Below are positions 43,474 to 55,020 of a stretch of 64,000 bases of DNA, piece by piece. Made by a program: the position numbers and the translations under genes. The notes under the pieces were generated by a model that searched no databases, was not told the DNA's origin, and worked only from the letters and a program-made list of their open reading frames with translations. The stretch is from positions 1 to 64,000 of the forward strand of contig JBCCUP010000004.1 of NCBI GenBank assembly GCA_039196715.1. Reading direction: 5' to 3'. The first letter of the stretch is position 1. Each line of letters begins with the position of its first letter. The stretch is from Pseudomonadota bacterium. GTDB taxonomy: Bacteria; Pseudomonadota; Gammaproteobacteria; CALCKW01.

Positions 43474-45423
43474 TCAGAGGCCCTGGCCGTGATCGGCGCC
43501 GTAGGGCACGAAATCCGGGTCGAGCACGCGTTCGTTGATAGTCACGTCGGCGTCTGCACGCATGGCTTGTTGCACGGCCCTGAACGCAGCGTTGCCGAAA
43601 GCGAGCGCGTACGCGCTGGCCTGCTGCGCGTCCGATGCCGGCAGCGAGCCAGCCCGCACGGCGTGCAGAGCCACCACCACCGGGTCACCGTCGCCGCGTT
43701 CGCTGCGGAGGTACACCGGCCCACCTGAACCCGGCTGGGACGCTTCAAATACGTCTGTCGCGACGGCGCCATCGACGACACCGCCCTGCCGAGCCACCCA
43801 AACCGGCGGCTCGAACACGGCACCCAACTCTGACGCCGCGTCTTCGAGCGGAGTCCCGCTTTCGACAGCCGCGAGCACACTGGCCACCAGCTCGTCAGCA
43901 CGCGTCGCCGCCGCCTGGTCGAGCAACTCGCCCTCGATCTGCGCGCGCACCTCATCGAGCGGCTTGAGTTCGGTCGCCTGGACATCCTCGAGACGCAGTA
44001 CCACCGAGCGCTCCGGACCGAGGTCAATGATCTCGGAGTTGAGCGCCTGGTTGAACACATCGTCACTGCGGATCGCTTCGAGCACGGCCGGGAACGCGCC
44101 CAGCCCGTCGGTCAGCTCAGCACTGACCCAATCCGACACCTGCACTTCGACGCCGAGCAGGTCAGCCGCCGAGTCCAGGCTGTTCGGGTTCTCGAAGGAT
44201 TCAGCCGAGAGTGTTTCGCGCTGGTCGGCGAAGGCTTCACTTGCCAGCTGGGCCCGCAGACCCGCTTCGATCTCACCGCGCACCTCGTCGAGTGGCGCCG
44301 CCGTGGTCTCAGCGATGCGGTCGAGCCGGATGATGTGGAACCCGAAATCAGTTTGAACCACGTCGCTGATCTGGCCGACGTCGAGCGAAAAGACGGCGTC
44401 ATCAAAGGCCGGGGTCATGACACCCCGCTCGAATTCGCCCAGGCTGCCGCCGATGTCGGCGGACCCCGCGTCATCGGAGTCGGAGGCCGCAATCGCCGAA
44501 AAGTCCTCGCCCGCGCGGATACGTACGAGCAAAGCCTCGGCTTTCTCGCGCGCCGCGTCCACCTCGGAGCCGGACTCGATGTCGTCGACGGCGACGAGAA
44601 TGTGAGAGGCCTCGCGGGCTTCAGCCCGGCCGAACTCACCGATGCGGCGCTGGTACTCACCCTCAATGGTGTCCTCGTCGAGGCTGACGCCGTCGCGCAA
44701 GGCGTCAGCGTTCACGTCAATGTACGCGACTTTGTACTGCTCGGGTCGCATGTAGTCGTCGCGGTTGCTCTGATAGCGCGCTTCGATCTCCGAGTCGGAG
44801 ACACTCAGGGTGTCGCGGAGCTGACCGAGGCTGAAGCGCGCTCGCGACACTTCGCGCTCCTGACCTGACAGTGCTGCGCTGCGTAGGCGCTCGCCGTCGA
44901 GCTCGAAATCGGAACTGCTGATGGCCTGGTAGAGCTGTTGCAATACCAGCTGACGCCGAAGCGTCTCCTCGTAAACCAGCGGTGAGCTGCGGTTCGCGCT
45001 CAGGATCTGTGCATACCGGTCGCGGTCGAACTGGCCATCCACCTGAAAATTCGGGTCGGTCTGAACCGCCTTGGCGAGTTCCAGATCCGACGCGGTGTAG
45101 TAGTCGGCCTGCGAGCGTTGCAGCATCAGCTGCTCGTTGATCAGGGCCTCGAGCACGTCCTCGCGGAGCGCCCGGGTGTTGATCAACTCGGCCGGCAACT
45201 GACCACCGAACAGCTGCCGCATGCGCTGCTGCTGCTGGTAGTTCGCCTGTTCGAAACGCGCTGTGGGAATCGCGTCGCCGTTGACCGTGGCCGCATCCAC
45301 GTCGGCGCCACCGCCCACGTAACTCGCCACACCGACAAACACGAAGGGCACCGAGATGATGCCAACGAACACGTATTTGAGGATTTTCGAGTTCCGCAAG
45401 CCGTCGCGGAAAGATGTCAACAT
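43474..45423 (-). CDS. ppiD: periplasmic chaperone / PPIase PpiD
   Basis: The product has 649 residues. N-terminal anchor (LKYVFVGIISVPFVFVGVASYVGGG), a SurA_N-like chaperone region and a parvulin domain (about 265-360: AREASHILVAVDD, FSAIAASDSDDAGSADIGGSLGEF, GFHIIRLD). It assists folding of secreted and outer-membrane proteins at the inner-membrane surface. It follows hupB and the tRNA genes as in Pseudomonas, but a terminator separates it from them, so it is likely transcribed separately. Confidence 0.95.
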   Translation of the reverse strand: MLTSFRDGLRNSKILKYVFVGIISVPFVFVGVASYVGGGADVDAATVNGDAIPTARFEQANYQQQQRMRQLFGGQLPAELINTRALREDVLEALINEQLMLQRSQADYYTASDLELAKAVQTDPNFQVDGQFDRDRYAQILSANRSSPLVYEETLRRQLVLQQLYQAISSSDFELDGERLRSAALSGQEREVSRARFSLGQLRDTLSVSDSEIEARYQSNRDDYMRPEQYKVAYIDVNADALRDGVSLDEDTIEGEYQRRIGEFGRAEAREASHILVAVDDIESGSEVDAAREKAEALLVRIRAGEDFSAIAASDSDDAGSADIGGSLGEFERGVMTPAFDDAVFSLDVGQISDVVQTDFGFHIIRLDRIAETTAAPLDEVRGEIEAGLRAQLASEAFADQRETLSAESFENPNSLDSAADLLGVEVQVSDWVSAELTDGLGAFPAVLEAIRSDDVFNQALNSEIIDLGPERSVVLRLEDVQATELKPLDEVRAQIEGELLDQAAATRADELVASVLAAVESGTPLEDAASELGAVFEPPVWVARQGGVVDGAVATDVFEASQPGSGGPVYLRSERGDGDPVVVALHAVRAGSLPASDAQQASAYALAFGNAAFRAVQQAMRADADVTINERVLDPDFVPYGADHGQGL

Positions 45424-45508
45424 GAACTGTCCCCTCCAAAACGCGCGCGCACCGCAGGGTCGCGCAGCCTCATTCCTGACCGGTTGATCCGAGCGAAGTT
45501 CAGGCCCG

Positions 45509-45540
45509 GAAACAAAACAGGGCGCCTGAGGCGCCCTGTT
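45509..45540 (-). terminator. rho-independent terminator after hupB-tRNA-Val-tRNA-Asp
   Basis: A perfect 11-bp stem AACAGGGCGCC / GGCGCCCTGTT (45516-45526 and 45530-45540) with a 3-nt loop, followed on the minus strand by TTTTGTTT. It lies 8 bp after the tRNA-Asp 3' end. Confidence 0.9.
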
Positions 45541-45548
45541 CGAACTGA

Positions 45549-45625
45549 TGGCGGAGCGGACGGGACTCGAACCCGCGACCCCCGGCGTGACAGGCCGGTA
45601 TTCTAACCAACTGAACTACCGCTCC
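45549..45625 (-). tRNA. tRNA-Asp (GTC)
   Basis: A 77-nt cloverleaf on the minus strand. Acceptor GGAGCGG pairs with CCGCTCC, anticodon loop CTGTCAC gives anticodon GTC, T-arm GGGTTCGAGTCCC, CCA encoded. It is cotranscribed after tRNA-Val. Confidence 0.96.
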
Positions 45626-45635
45626 AGAATGCGTG

Positions 45636-45711
45636 TGGTGGGTGCTGAGGGACTTGAACCCCCGACCCTCGCCTTGTAAGGGCGACGCTCTCCCAACTGA
45701 GCTAAGCACCC
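45636..45711 (-). tRNA. tRNA-Val (TAC)
   Basis: A 76-nt cloverleaf on the minus strand. Acceptor GGGTGCT pairs with AGCACCC, anticodon TAC in CCTTACAAGG, T-arm GGGGTTCAAGTCCC, CCA encoded. It begins 7 bp after the hupB stop. Confidence 0.96.
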
Positions 45712-45718
45712 AAGCCGA

Positions 45719-45991
45719 CTAGTTTACGGCATCTTTCAGTGCTTTGCCAGCCTTGAACGCCGGCACGTTGGCCGCCGCGATTTGAATGGTTTCGCCGGTC
45801 TTCGGGTTGCGCCCTTCGCGGGCTTCGCGACGGCGGCTCAGGAACGTGCCGAATCCGGTCAGCGCGACCTGATCGCCGCCTTTGAGGGCATCCGACACCA
45901 CGGCGGTCAAGGCATCCAACGCACGGCTGGCTTCGGCACGGGACAAGTCTGCCTTGTCAGCGATGGCGTCGACTAACTCTGATTTGTTCAC
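45719..45991 (-). CDS. hupB: DNA-binding protein HU
   Basis: The product has 90 residues with a GTG start and a good ribosome binding site (GAGGA, 9-10 nt upstream). A histone-like nucleoid protein. It begins [24 protein letters not shown]; the DNA-binding beta arm has [24 protein letters not shown]. It lies in the lon-hupB-ppiD order conserved in gammaproteobacteria, with two tRNA genes inserted downstream. Confidence 0.97.
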   Translation of the reverse strand: MNKSELVDAIADKADLSRAEASRALDALTAVVSDALKGGDQVALTGFGTFLSRRREAREGRNPKTGETIQIAAANVPAFKAGKALKDAVN

Positions 45992-46247
45992 ATTCTCTTC
46001 CTCAAGGGGTTAAAGGCCGCAACCGGTGAGGGCACCGCGCGACCGACAGTCGTCCGGCGGCACCGCCGGGCGCAGGCTGTCGTGGTGTTCGGGGCGCTGC
46101 TTTCCATCACGGTAACCGGACCCCGGTCAGCGTGTTCAGCGCGCGCCCCTGAGTATACGCGTCCGAACCCGAGCGCATGCACACAAGATAGTGCATCGAG
46201 GCGTGCTTCGCGCACGCAAACACGGTGGGAGCGACGGGATCAGCGCC
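45992..46247. other. lon-hupB intergenic region
   Basis: A 256-bp region carrying the hupB promoter. A TATACT -10 box on the minus strand (46157-46152) is the best candidate, but no good -35 is seen. A short hairpin GCGTGC..GCACGC (46201-46217) near the lon end lacks a U-tract. Confidence 0.35.
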
Positions 46248-48662
46248 TCAGTGCTTCGACACGCCGGACCCCTTTGGGCCCTTGCCAACGGCTTCTACCT
46301 CAGCCACCGACGTCGGCTGCGGGTCCAGCGGCTTGGGTTGCTCCGCAAGTGCCAGGGTGAGCACCTCATCGATCCAGCGTACCGCGACGACATCGAGACC
46401 GTCGAGGATATCCGCCGGCACTTCGGCGAGGTCCTTCTCGTTTTCAGCCGGGATGATCACCTGCGATATGCCGCCGCGGTTAGCAGCGAGCAGCTTCTCT
46501 TTCAAGCCGCCGATCGGCAGGACTTCCCCGCGCAACGTGATCTCACCGGTCATGGCGACATCACACTTGACCGGTATACCGGTCAGGGCAGACACCATCG
46601 CCGTACACATGCCAATACCGGCACTCGGCCCATCCTTGGGTGTCGCACCTTCGGGTACGTGAATGTGCAGGTCGAGCTTCTCGTAGAAATTCACTTCCAG
46701 CCCCAGGCTGGCGGTACGCGATCGCACAACGGTGTGCGCAGCCTGAATGGACTCCTGCATGACATCGCCAAGCTGTCCGGTGTAGTGCAACTTGCCTTTG
46801 CCACTGATCACGCCGGCCTCGATGGTCAGCAACTCACCACCGACTTCTGTCCATGCCAAGCCTGTCACCTGCCCGACCTGATCGTTTTGCTCTGCCAGGC
46901 CGTAACGGTACTTGTACACACCGAGGTACCGCTCGAGCAGGTCGGTGTCGACCGTGATCGGTGCAACCATGTCTCCGGTCAGCACGTCCTTGACCGCCTT
47001 GCGACAGATCTTGTTGATCTCGCGCTCCAGACTGCGGACACCGGCTTCACGCGTGTAACGGCGCACGGTCTCAAGCACCATCTCATCGGGTACGGCGAGC
47101 TCGTCTGCCTTGAGCCCGTTGTCCTTGATGGCCTTGGGCAAGAGGTAGCGACGCGCGATGCTGAGCTTCTCGTTTTCGGTGTATCCGGCGATGCGAATCA
47201 CCTCCATGCGGTCCAGCAGCGGTGCGGGGATGTTGAGCGAGTTGGCCGTGGCGACAAACATCACGTCGGACAGGTCCACGTCGACTTCAAGGTAGTGGTC
47301 GGCGAAGCTGTTGTTCTGCTCCGGGTCGAGCACCTCGAGCATGGCCGAGGACGGGTCACCCCGGAAGTCCATCGACATCTTGTCGATTTCGTCGAGCAAC
47401 ATCAGCGGGTTGCGTGTGCCTGCCTTGGAGAGGTTCTGAACGATCTTGCCAGGCATCGAGCCGATGTAGGTGCGACGGTGTCCGCGGATTTCCGCCTCGT
47501 CGCGCAGGCCGCCGAGTGACATGCGCACGAACTTCCGACCGGTTGACGCGGCGAGTGAGCGGCCCAGCGATGTCTTGCCCACACCGGGCGGACCGACCAG
47601 ACAGAGTATCGGTCCCTTGAGCTTGCGCACGCGCTTCTGCACGGCCAGGTACTCGAGAATACGTTCCTTGACCTTCTCCAGTCCGAAGTGGTCCCGGTCG
47701 AGAATCTTCTGCGCGGCCGCGAGGTCCGACTTGACGCGACTCCGCTTTACCCAGGGCACCCCCAAGAGCGTGTCGAGGTAGTTTCGAACGACCGTGGCCT
47801 CGGCCGACATCGGCGACATCTGCCGCAACTTGCCGAGTTCGGACTGCGCCTTGTCGAAAGCCTCTTGCGGCATGCCAGCTTCCTGCACACGACGACTGAG
47901 ATCCTCGATCTCGTTGGGTGCGTCCTCGAGTTCGCCGAGTTCCTTCTGAATGGCTTTCATCTGCTCATTCAGGTAGTACTCGCGCTGGCTCTTTTCCATC
48001 TGCTGCTTGACGCGACCCCGAATACGCTTCTCGACCTGCAGCACGTCGAGTTCGCCTTCGATCAGCGCCATGACCTTTTCGAAGCGCGCGCCGACGTCGA
48101 GGATCTCCAGCACACCCTGCTTCTCTTCGAGCTTGAGCGACATGTGCACGGCGATGGTGTCGACCAGCCGCGACGGGTCATCGATGCCGTCGAGCGTCGA
48201 CAGCACCTCCGCCGGGACCTTCTTATTGACCTTGACGTACTGCTCGAACAGCTCGCGTATGGAGCGGATCATCACGTCGCGTTCCTGTTCACGCGAGAAC
48301 GGCGGTTCGGACAGCACCTCGATGCCGCCCATCAGGTAGCCGTCGGACGCCGTGTCGAGCTGGTGCAACACCGCACGGCTCTCGCCTTCGACGAGCACCT
48401 TGATGGTTTCGTCAGGCAGCTTGAGCAGCTGCAGCACGTTGGCGACCGTGCCCTGCGAGAAGAGGTCGCCGACACCGGGCTCGTCGACATCGGAGCTGCA
48501 CTGTGCGATCAGGAAGACCCGCTTCTGGTCGAGCATGGCCGCGTCGAGCGCGGCAATCGATTTGGCGCGCCCGACGAACAAGGGCGTGACCATGTGGGGG
48601 TAGATCACCACGTCTCGCAGGGGCAAGACGGGCAGGAACTGCAGCGCGCTTTCGTTCGACAC
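46248..48662 (-). CDS. lon: ATP-dependent Lon protease
   Basis: The product has 804 residues with a GTG start. It degrades damaged and regulatory proteins. LonN domain (about 10-200, FLPVLPLRDVVIYPHMVTPL), AAA+ module with Walker A GPPGVGKT, Walker B PLMLLDEIDKM and sensor regions, then the P domain with the catalytic Ser in DGPSAGIGM and the Lys in GGLKEKLLAANRGG. Standard length. It sits between clpX and hupB. No heat-shock (sigma-32) promoter was recognised in the 148-bp upstream gap. Confidence 0.98.
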   Translation of the reverse strand: MSNESALQFLPVLPLRDVVIYPHMVTPLFVGRAKSIAALDAAMLDQKRVFLIAQCSSDVDEPGVGDLFSQGTVANVLQLLKLPDETIKVLVEGESRAVLHQLDTASDGYLMGGIEVLSEPPFSREQERDVMIRSIRELFEQYVKVNKKVPAEVLSTLDGIDDPSRLVDTIAVHMSLKLEEKQGVLEILDVGARFEKVMALIEGELDVLQVEKRIRGRVKQQMEKSQREYYLNEQMKAIQKELGELEDAPNEIEDLSRRVQEAGMPQEAFDKAQSELGKLRQMSPMSAEATVVRNYLDTLLGVPWVKRSRVKSDLAAAQKILDRDHFGLEKVKERILEYLAVQKRVRKLKGPILCLVGPPGVGKTSLGRSLAASTGRKFVRMSLGGLRDEAEIRGHRRTYIGSMPGKIVQNLSKAGTRNPLMLLDEIDKMSMDFRGDPSSAMLEVLDPEQNNSFADHYLEVDVDLSDVMFVATANSLNIPAPLLDRMEVIRIAGYTENEKLSIARRYLLPKAIKDNGLKADELAVPDEMVLETVRRYTREAGVRSLEREINKICRKAVKDVLTGDMVAPITVDTDLLERYLGVYKYRYGLAEQNDQVGQVTGLAWTEVGGELLTIEAGVISGKGKLHYTGQLGDVMQESIQAAHTVVRSRTASLGLEVNFYEKLDLHIHVPEGATPKDGPSAGIGMCTAMVSALTGIPVKCDVAMTGEITLRGEVLPIGGLKEKLLAANRGGISQVIIPAENEKDLAEVPADILDGLDVVAVRWIDEVLTLALAEQPKPLDPQPTSVAEVEAVGKGPKGSGVSKH

Positions 48663-48810
48663 GCGGGACTCCTCAAACAGGACAGCGGAACACGGCGACG
48701 GCGTCGCCGGTCACGGAATTGCGGACATGGTACCAAACGTCGCGATAGCCCGGGGGCAGGCCGATTGCAGGGGGACGCCAGCCCCCGATCGGTGCCGAGG
48801 GCGTCCGACC

Positions 48811-50112
<1,302 letters not shown>

Positions 50113-50261
50113 CTGTCATCTCCCAGGCGCCAATGGATTCACAATGCCGCCTTACATGAGCCATTGCAACCCGGCTTGGTCCGAGCTGCGATCCACTTCC
50201 CAGCTTTGGTGATCGGCTGCCTTGGCGAGCCGGTCACACCGCCGAGCACCGGCCTCCTGAA

Positions 50262-50915
50262 TCAGTCTGCTGACGTCACAGCCCGACTGCTGACCACCTT
50301 GTCTATCAAGCCGTACTCAAGCGCCGCGTCGGCGTTGAGGAAATAATCTCTGTCGGTGTCTTCCTGCACCTTGTCGAGGCTCTGACCGGTGTGTTCGGCC
50401 AGAATTTCATTCAAGCGCTGACGGATACCGAGGATCTCGCGCGCGTGGATGTCGATGTCGGATGCCTGGCCCTGAAAGCCGCCCATGGGCTGGTGCACCA
50501 TGACCCGGGAGTTGGGCAGCGCAAAGCGCTTGCCCTTGGCGCCCGCCGCCAGCAACACCGCGCCCATGCTCGCCGCCTGGCCGATGCACATCGTGCTCAC
50601 ATCGGGCTTGATGAACTGCATGGTGTCGTAGATCGACATGCCCGCGGTGACCGACCCACCGGGCGAATTGATATAGAGGTAGATCTCTTTCTCTGGATTC
50701 TCCGACTCCAAAAAGAGGAGCTGCGCCACGATCAGGTTGGCCATGTGGTCCTCAACCTGCCCGACGACGAAGATCACACGCTCTTTGAGCAAGCGTGAAT
50801 AAATGTCGTACGAACGTTCGCCGCGCGGGGTCTGCTCCACCACGATCGGCACAAGTGCGTTGCTCACACCCGCGATGCCGTATCCGTCCAGATTGTCCAA
50901 AGACATCAGATTCAC
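50262..50915 (-). CDS. clpP: ClpP, proteolytic subunit
   Basis: The product has 217 residues from GTG 50915, which has an AGGAG site close upstream. ATG 50906 (214 residues) is the alternative. Catalytic triad Ser116 ([11 protein letters not shown]), His141 ([13 protein letters not shown]) and Asp190 (DTDRDYFLN). Forms the double-ring peptidase with ClpX. The tig stop lies 6 bp upstream. Confidence 0.97.
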   Translation of the reverse strand: MNLMSLDNLDGYGIAGVSNALVPIVVEQTPRGERSYDIYSRLLKERVIFVVGQVEDHMANLIVAQLLFLESENPEKEIYLYINSPGGSVTAGMSIYDTMQFIKPDVSTMCIGQAASMGAVLLAAGAKGKRFALPNSRVMVHQPMGGFQGQASDIDIHAREILGIRQRLNEILAEHTGQSLDKVQEDTDRDYFLNADAALEYGLIDKVVSSRAVTSAD

Positions 50916-50921
50916 TGTCTC

Positions 50922-52259
50922 CTATGCGCCTGCGCGCGACTGCTGCCGACGCTCCATCACGTCTTTGAAGGCCAGCGGCTCGTCCGTGACCTTCGCCTGG
51001 TCCAGAACCCAGTCGGTCACGACCTGTTCGAGTACCACACCTTCGACACTCTGGAGCAGTTCGGGGTTTCCGTAATAGTAGTCAACGACTTGTTTGGGGT
51101 CTTCGTAGGCCGAGGCCAACTCTTCGACGCGAGCCCGGACCTTGTCCGGATCGGCCTTGAGTTCCGCGCTCTTGACGATTTCGGCAATGACCAGGCCCAA
51201 CTTGACCCGACGTTCCGCCTCCTCGGTGAGCATGTCATCCGGGAAGGAGGTCCCCTCCGGCGGTTTCTGGCCGCCCATGTGTTCGGTCATGCGTCCAATC
51301 AGCTGCTGGCGCAAGCGCCCGATCTCGTCGCTCACCAGCGCCTTGGGCAGCTCGACCTCGTTCTGCTCGATCAGCCCATCCATGACGTTCTGCTTGACCA
51401 GTTGTTCCACTGAACCGCGCAATTCGCGTTCCATGTTGGACCGGATGTCCTGTTTGAGTGCATCCAGTCCGCCGGATTCGACGCCGAACGCCTTGACAAA
51501 CTCGTCGTCGAGCTCGGGCACGTCGGCCGCGCGCACCTCGTTGACCCTGATGTCGAACTCAGCCGGCTTACCGGCCAGTTCGGCGTTGTGGTACGCCTCG
51601 GGGAATGTGACCTGGATGCGTTTCTCGTCGCCCGCGGAGAGGCCGACAATCGCGGACTCGAAGCCGTCGATCATGGTGTTGGAGCCAAGCACCAGAGGAG
51701 CGCCCTCGGCAGTGCCACCTTCGAAGGCTTCACCGTCGATAAAGCCGGTGAAATCGATCATGACCTGATCCGTGTCCTGTGCCTCGCGCTCGACCACTTC
51801 GTAGGTTGTGCGCTGCTTCTGCAGTGTGTCGATCATGTCCTCGACATCGCTGTCCTGTACGTCGGCCGTCGGCCGATCCAGCGCGAGCTCGCTGGCCGGG
51901 GCGAGGTTGACCTCGGGGTAGACCTCGAACGTCGCCTTGTACGCGAACTCACCCGAGTCGTCGCCGTCGCTGTCGGCGGGCTCGACACTGGGCCAGCCGG
52001 CCGGGCGCAGGTTGACCTGCTCAATGGCCTCCTGGTACGTGCTCTGGATCAACTCGCCCACCACTTCCTGGCGAACTTGCCCGGAGTAGCGCTTGCGCAC
52101 CACCTGCATCGGCACCTTACCGGGCCGGAACCCGTTGATCTTGGCGCTCTTACGCAGTTCTTGCAGGCGCTGATCGACAGCCGTATCAACCCTCTCAGCT
52201 GGCACTGAAACGGCGATCGTGCGCTGCAGGCCCTCGCTCGATTCGACGGTGACTTGCAT
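50922..52259 (-). CDS. tig: trigger factor
   Basis: The product has 445 residues. A ribosome-bound chaperone. The ribosome-binding signature GFRPGKVPMQVVRKRYG-like segment (GFRPGKVPMQ, residues about 44-53) is followed by the FKBP-type PPIase domain (about 155-245, DQVMIDFTGFIDGEAFEGG) and the C-terminal arm domain. It starts a tig-clpP-clpX-lon run on the minus strand and lies 65 bp after tRNA-Leu. Confidence 0.97.
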   Translation of the reverse strand: MQVTVESSEGLQRTIAVSVPAERVDTAVDQRLQELRKSAKINGFRPGKVPMQVVRKRYSGQVRQEVVGELIQSTYQEAIEQVNLRPAGWPSVEPADSDGDDSGEFAYKATFEVYPEVNLAPASELALDRPTADVQDSDVEDMIDTLQKQRTTYEVVEREAQDTDQVMIDFTGFIDGEAFEGGTAEGAPLVLGSNTMIDGFESAIVGLSAGDEKRIQVTFPEAYHNAELAGKPAEFDIRVNEVRAADVPELDDEFVKAFGVESGGLDALKQDIRSNMERELRGSVEQLVKQNVMDGLIEQNEVELPKALVSDEIGRLRQQLIGRMTEHMGGQKPPEGTSFPDDMLTEEAERRVKLGLVIAEIVKSAELKADPDKVRARVEELASAYEDPKQVVDYYYGNPELLQSVEGVVLEQVVTDWVLDQAKVTDEPLAFKDVMERRQQSRAGA

Positions 52260-52324
52260 GGTCTTCCTCTAACTGATTCGATGGTTTAGCGTCAAACCAG
52301 CGGGGCTGGCCGACGGACATTTGT

Positions 52325-52411
<87 letters not shown>

Positions 52412-52513
52412 CCTTGAGATCGTGATTCACCCCCGCGCAGCACCGACAACAGCGACGGTGACGCCCGTTTGAGCCTTGGCGCGGATCGCAATTCGGCGGT
52501 CCGAGCACAAACA

Positions 52514-52533
52514 AGCCCGACCTGAGTCGGGCT
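52514..52533 (-). terminator. hairpin between tRNA-His and tRNA-Leu
   Basis: An 8-bp stem AGCCCGAC / GTCGGGCT with a 4-nt loop. On the minus strand it follows a T7 run directly behind the tRNA-His CCA and is itself followed by TGTTTGTG. It could end the Pro-Arg-His transcript or act as a processing signal ahead of tRNA-Leu and tig. Confidence 0.55.
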
Positions 52534-52542
52534 GAAAAAAAG

Positions 52543-52619
52543 TGGGGTGGACGATGGGGATCGAACCCACGACAACAGGGATCACAACCCTGTGCTCTAC
52601 CAACTGAGCTACGCCCACC
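52543..52619 (-). tRNA. tRNA-His (GTG)
   Basis: A minus-strand cloverleaf. Acceptor GTGGGCG pairs with CGTCCAC (one G-T), anticodon GTG in GGTTGTGATCC, T-arm GGGTTCGATCCC, CCA encoded. A genomically encoded G(-1) opposite C73 is included, as expected for tRNA-His. Confidence 0.95.
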
Positions 52620-52627
52620 ACTGAAAC

Positions 52628-52704
52628 TGGCACGCTCGGCAGGACTCGAACCTGCTACCCTCGGCTTAGAAGGCCGATGCTCTATCCAGATGAGCTACGA
52701 GCGC
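52628..52704 (-). tRNA. tRNA-Arg (TCT)
   Basis: A 77-nt minus-strand cloverleaf. Acceptor GCGCTCG pairs with CGAGCGT (G-T at 1-72), anticodon TCT in the loop CTTCTAA, T-arm CAGGTTCGAGTCCTG, CCA encoded. Confidence 0.95.
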
Positions 52705-52784
52705 ATTATCGTGGCACACCCCGGCGTTCACAGCGCCGTTGTGCGCCACCCTGCCATACGCACGCGTTCAGCGCACGCGGCAAG

Positions 52785-52861
<77 letters not shown>

Positions 52862-52893
52862 TCGAGACAGTTAACAAGCTGCCAAGCCGAGTG

Positions 52894-52922
52894 AGTATAC
52901 GCCGGGATCGCAAGAGGTTCAA
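52894..52922 (-). promoter_or_regulatory. promoter of tRNA-Pro-Arg-His cluster
   Basis: On the minus strand TTGAAC (52922-52917), a 17-bp spacer and TATACT (52899-52894) form a near-consensus sigma-70 promoter 32 bp before the tRNA-Pro 5' end. Confidence 0.8.
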
Positions 52923-52949
52923 TGCAGCCCCACGCTCCCTGAACCGCCG

Positions 52950-54338
52950 TCAGCCCCGCCGCCACCGTGTCTGCCCGTCAACATCCTCGAGCGTGATGCC
53001 CGCCGCCGTCAATTCGTCACGAATCGCATCGGCGCGGGCGAAATCGCGCGCACCGCGCGCCGCGATGCGTTCGGCGACCAGCTCGTCGACACGCGCCGCC
53101 GAGAGCCCGGCCGAACCGGTGTCGCGCTGCAAGTAGGCCTCGGCGTCGAGGTACAGCAGGCCAAGCCGCTGGCCCAGACTGCGCAGCGTGTGCGCCGCAG
53201 TGACGGCACCGGCGGGGTCTCCGTCGGCCAAGGCCCGGTTGACCGTGCCGGCCAGCTCGAACAACACAGCCAACGCCACCGGCGTGTTGAAGTCGTCGTT
53301 CATCGCGACGTCGAAGCGCGCCACGGCGTCGACGTCGAGCGCTGCGTCATCGGCCGCTGGCGCGTCGCGCAAGGCACTGTACAAGCGGGTCAGCGAGGCG
53401 CGCGCCTGGTCGAGTGAACTCGCAACAAAGGCCAGCGGCGAGCGGTACTGCGCGGCGACCACGAACAGCCGGATTTCCTCACCGGTGTGGTGCGCCAGCA
53501 GGTCGCGAACCGTGTCGAAATTCCCGAGCGATTTCGACATCTTTTCGCCGTCGCGCGTGATCATGCCGTTGTGCAGCCAATAGTTGGCCAGCGCACACCC
53601 GTTCGCCGCCTCCGACTGCGCGATTTCGTTTTCGTGGTGCGGAAAGATCAGGTCCGAACCGCCACCGTGGATATCGAACTGCGGCCCGAGGGTGTGTTTG
53701 GCCATCGCGGAGCACTCGATGTGCCACCCTGGCCGGCCCGCCCCCCAGGGCGAGTCCCAGGCGGGCTCACCGGGCTTCGCCGCTTTCCAGAGCACGAAAT
53801 CGAGCGGGTCGCGTTTGTGTTCGTCGACAGCCACGCGCTCGCCGGCGCGCTGGTCTGCCAACGTGCGGCCCGACAACTTGCCGTAGCCATCGAAGGTGTC
53901 GACGGCGTAGTAAACATCACCGTTGTCTCCCGGGTACGCATGGCCCTTGTCGATCAGTGTCTCGATCAGCTCGATCATCCGGTCGATCCATTGGGTCGCG
54001 CGCGGTTGCTGGTCGGGCGGCAACACATTGAGCGCCGCCGCGTCCTCGTCCATTGCCGCGATGTAGCGTTCGGTCAGCGCGTCAATGGCCTCGCCATTGG
54101 CTTCGGCGCGCGCAATGATCTTGTCGTCGACATCGGTTATGTTGCGCACGTAGGTGACGTCCCACCCGGTCGCACGCAGGTGGCGGCAGATGATGTCGTA
54201 GGTGATCAGGGCCCGGGCGTGACCGATGTGGCACCGGTCGTAGATCGTGATACCGCAGGCGTACATCTTGACTTTGCCGGGCTCGAGCGGCTCGAAGGCC
54301 TGCTTGGTCCGACTGAGCGTGTTGTAGAGGGTCAACAT
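52950..54338 (-). CDS. cysS: cysteinyl-tRNA synthetase
   Basis: The product has 462 residues. A class I synthetase. The zinc/HIGH region is [17 protein letters not shown] (residues about 27-43), other zinc ligands lie in WHIECSAM and HHENE, and KMSKS is present ([11 protein letters not shown]). DALR-type anticodon domain at the C-terminus. It is divergent from ppiB, a common gammaproteobacterial arrangement. Confidence 0.97.
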   Translation of the reverse strand: MLTLYNTLSRTKQAFEPLEPGKVKMYACGITIYDRCHIGHARALITYDIICRHLRATGWDVTYVRNITDVDDKIIARAEANGEAIDALTERYIAAMDEDAAALNVLPPDQQPRATQWIDRMIELIETLIDKGHAYPGDNGDVYYAVDTFDGYGKLSGRTLADQRAGERVAVDEHKRDPLDFVLWKAAKPGEPAWDSPWGAGRPGWHIECSAMAKHTLGPQFDIHGGGSDLIFPHHENEIAQSEAANGCALANYWLHNGMITRDGEKMSKSLGNFDTVRDLLAHHTGEEIRLFVVAAQYRSPLAFVASSLDQARASLTRLYSALRDAPAADDAALDVDAVARFDVAMNDDFNTPVALAVLFELAGTVNRALADGDPAGAVTAAHTLRSLGQRLGLLYLDAEAYLQRDTGSAGLSAARVDELVAERIAARGARDFARADAIRDELTAAGITLEDVDGQTRWRRG

Positions 54339-54516
54339 GCCTGGGGCGCAACGGTGTGGAAACCGAAAATGTTACCGGATGCTCTGGTAGACTGCGACGC
54401 ATTCCGCTGGACCGGCTGTCACGTGCACTGCCGAGCTCGGCCCGAGCGACACGCCGCCGCCCTGCCGCCGCCGCAACCAGCACTCTCCACTTTCCCGTTT
54501 TCAAGACCACACGACC

Positions 54517-55011
54517 ATGATTACGTTCTCCACCAGCCTCGGTGACATCAAGATCAAACTGCACGAAGACAGCGCGCCGGAAACCTGCGCCAACTTCAAG
54601 CAGTACGTGGCCGACGGCCACTACGACGGCACCCTGTTTCACCGCGTTATCCCGGGTTTCATGATCCAGGGTGGCGGATTCTCGAGCGGCATGCAGCAGA
54701 AACCGACGCGTGCGCCGATCAAGAACGAAGCCGACAACGGGCTGAAGAACGTGCGGGGCAGTTTGTCGATGGCGCGCACCTCGGACCCGCATTCGGCGAC
54801 CTCACAGTTTTTTCTTAATGTCGTGGACAACGCCTTCCTCGATTTCACCGCGCCGAACCCCAACGGCTGGGGCTACGCAGTGTTCGCCGACGTGGTCGAG
54901 GGCATGGACGTGGCTGACCAGATCGTCGCGGTACCGACGGGCAGCGTCGGCCACCACGGTGACGTGCCGCTCGAAGAAGTGCTCATCGTGACCGCCACGG
55001 TCGACGACTGA
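54517..55011 (+). CDS. ppiB: cyclophilin-type peptidyl-prolyl isomerase B
   Basis: The product has 164 residues with no signal peptide, so it is cytoplasmic. Cyclophilin motifs: FHRVIPGFMIQGGGF (catalytic Arg/Phe), SMARTSDPHSATSQFFLN and WGYAVFADVVEGMDV. It catalyses proline isomerisation. It is 9 bp upstream of lpxH, and the two are probably cotranscribed. Confidence 0.97.
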   Translation: MITFSTSLGDIKIKLHEDSAPETCANFKQYVADGHYDGTLFHRVIPGFMIQGGGFSSGMQQKPTRAPIKNEADNGLKNVRGSLSMARTSDPHSATSQFFLNVVDNAFLDFTAPNPNGWGYAVFADVVEGMDVADQIVAVPTGSVGHHGDVPLEEVLIVTATVDD

Positions 55012-55020
55012 TCCAACCCG

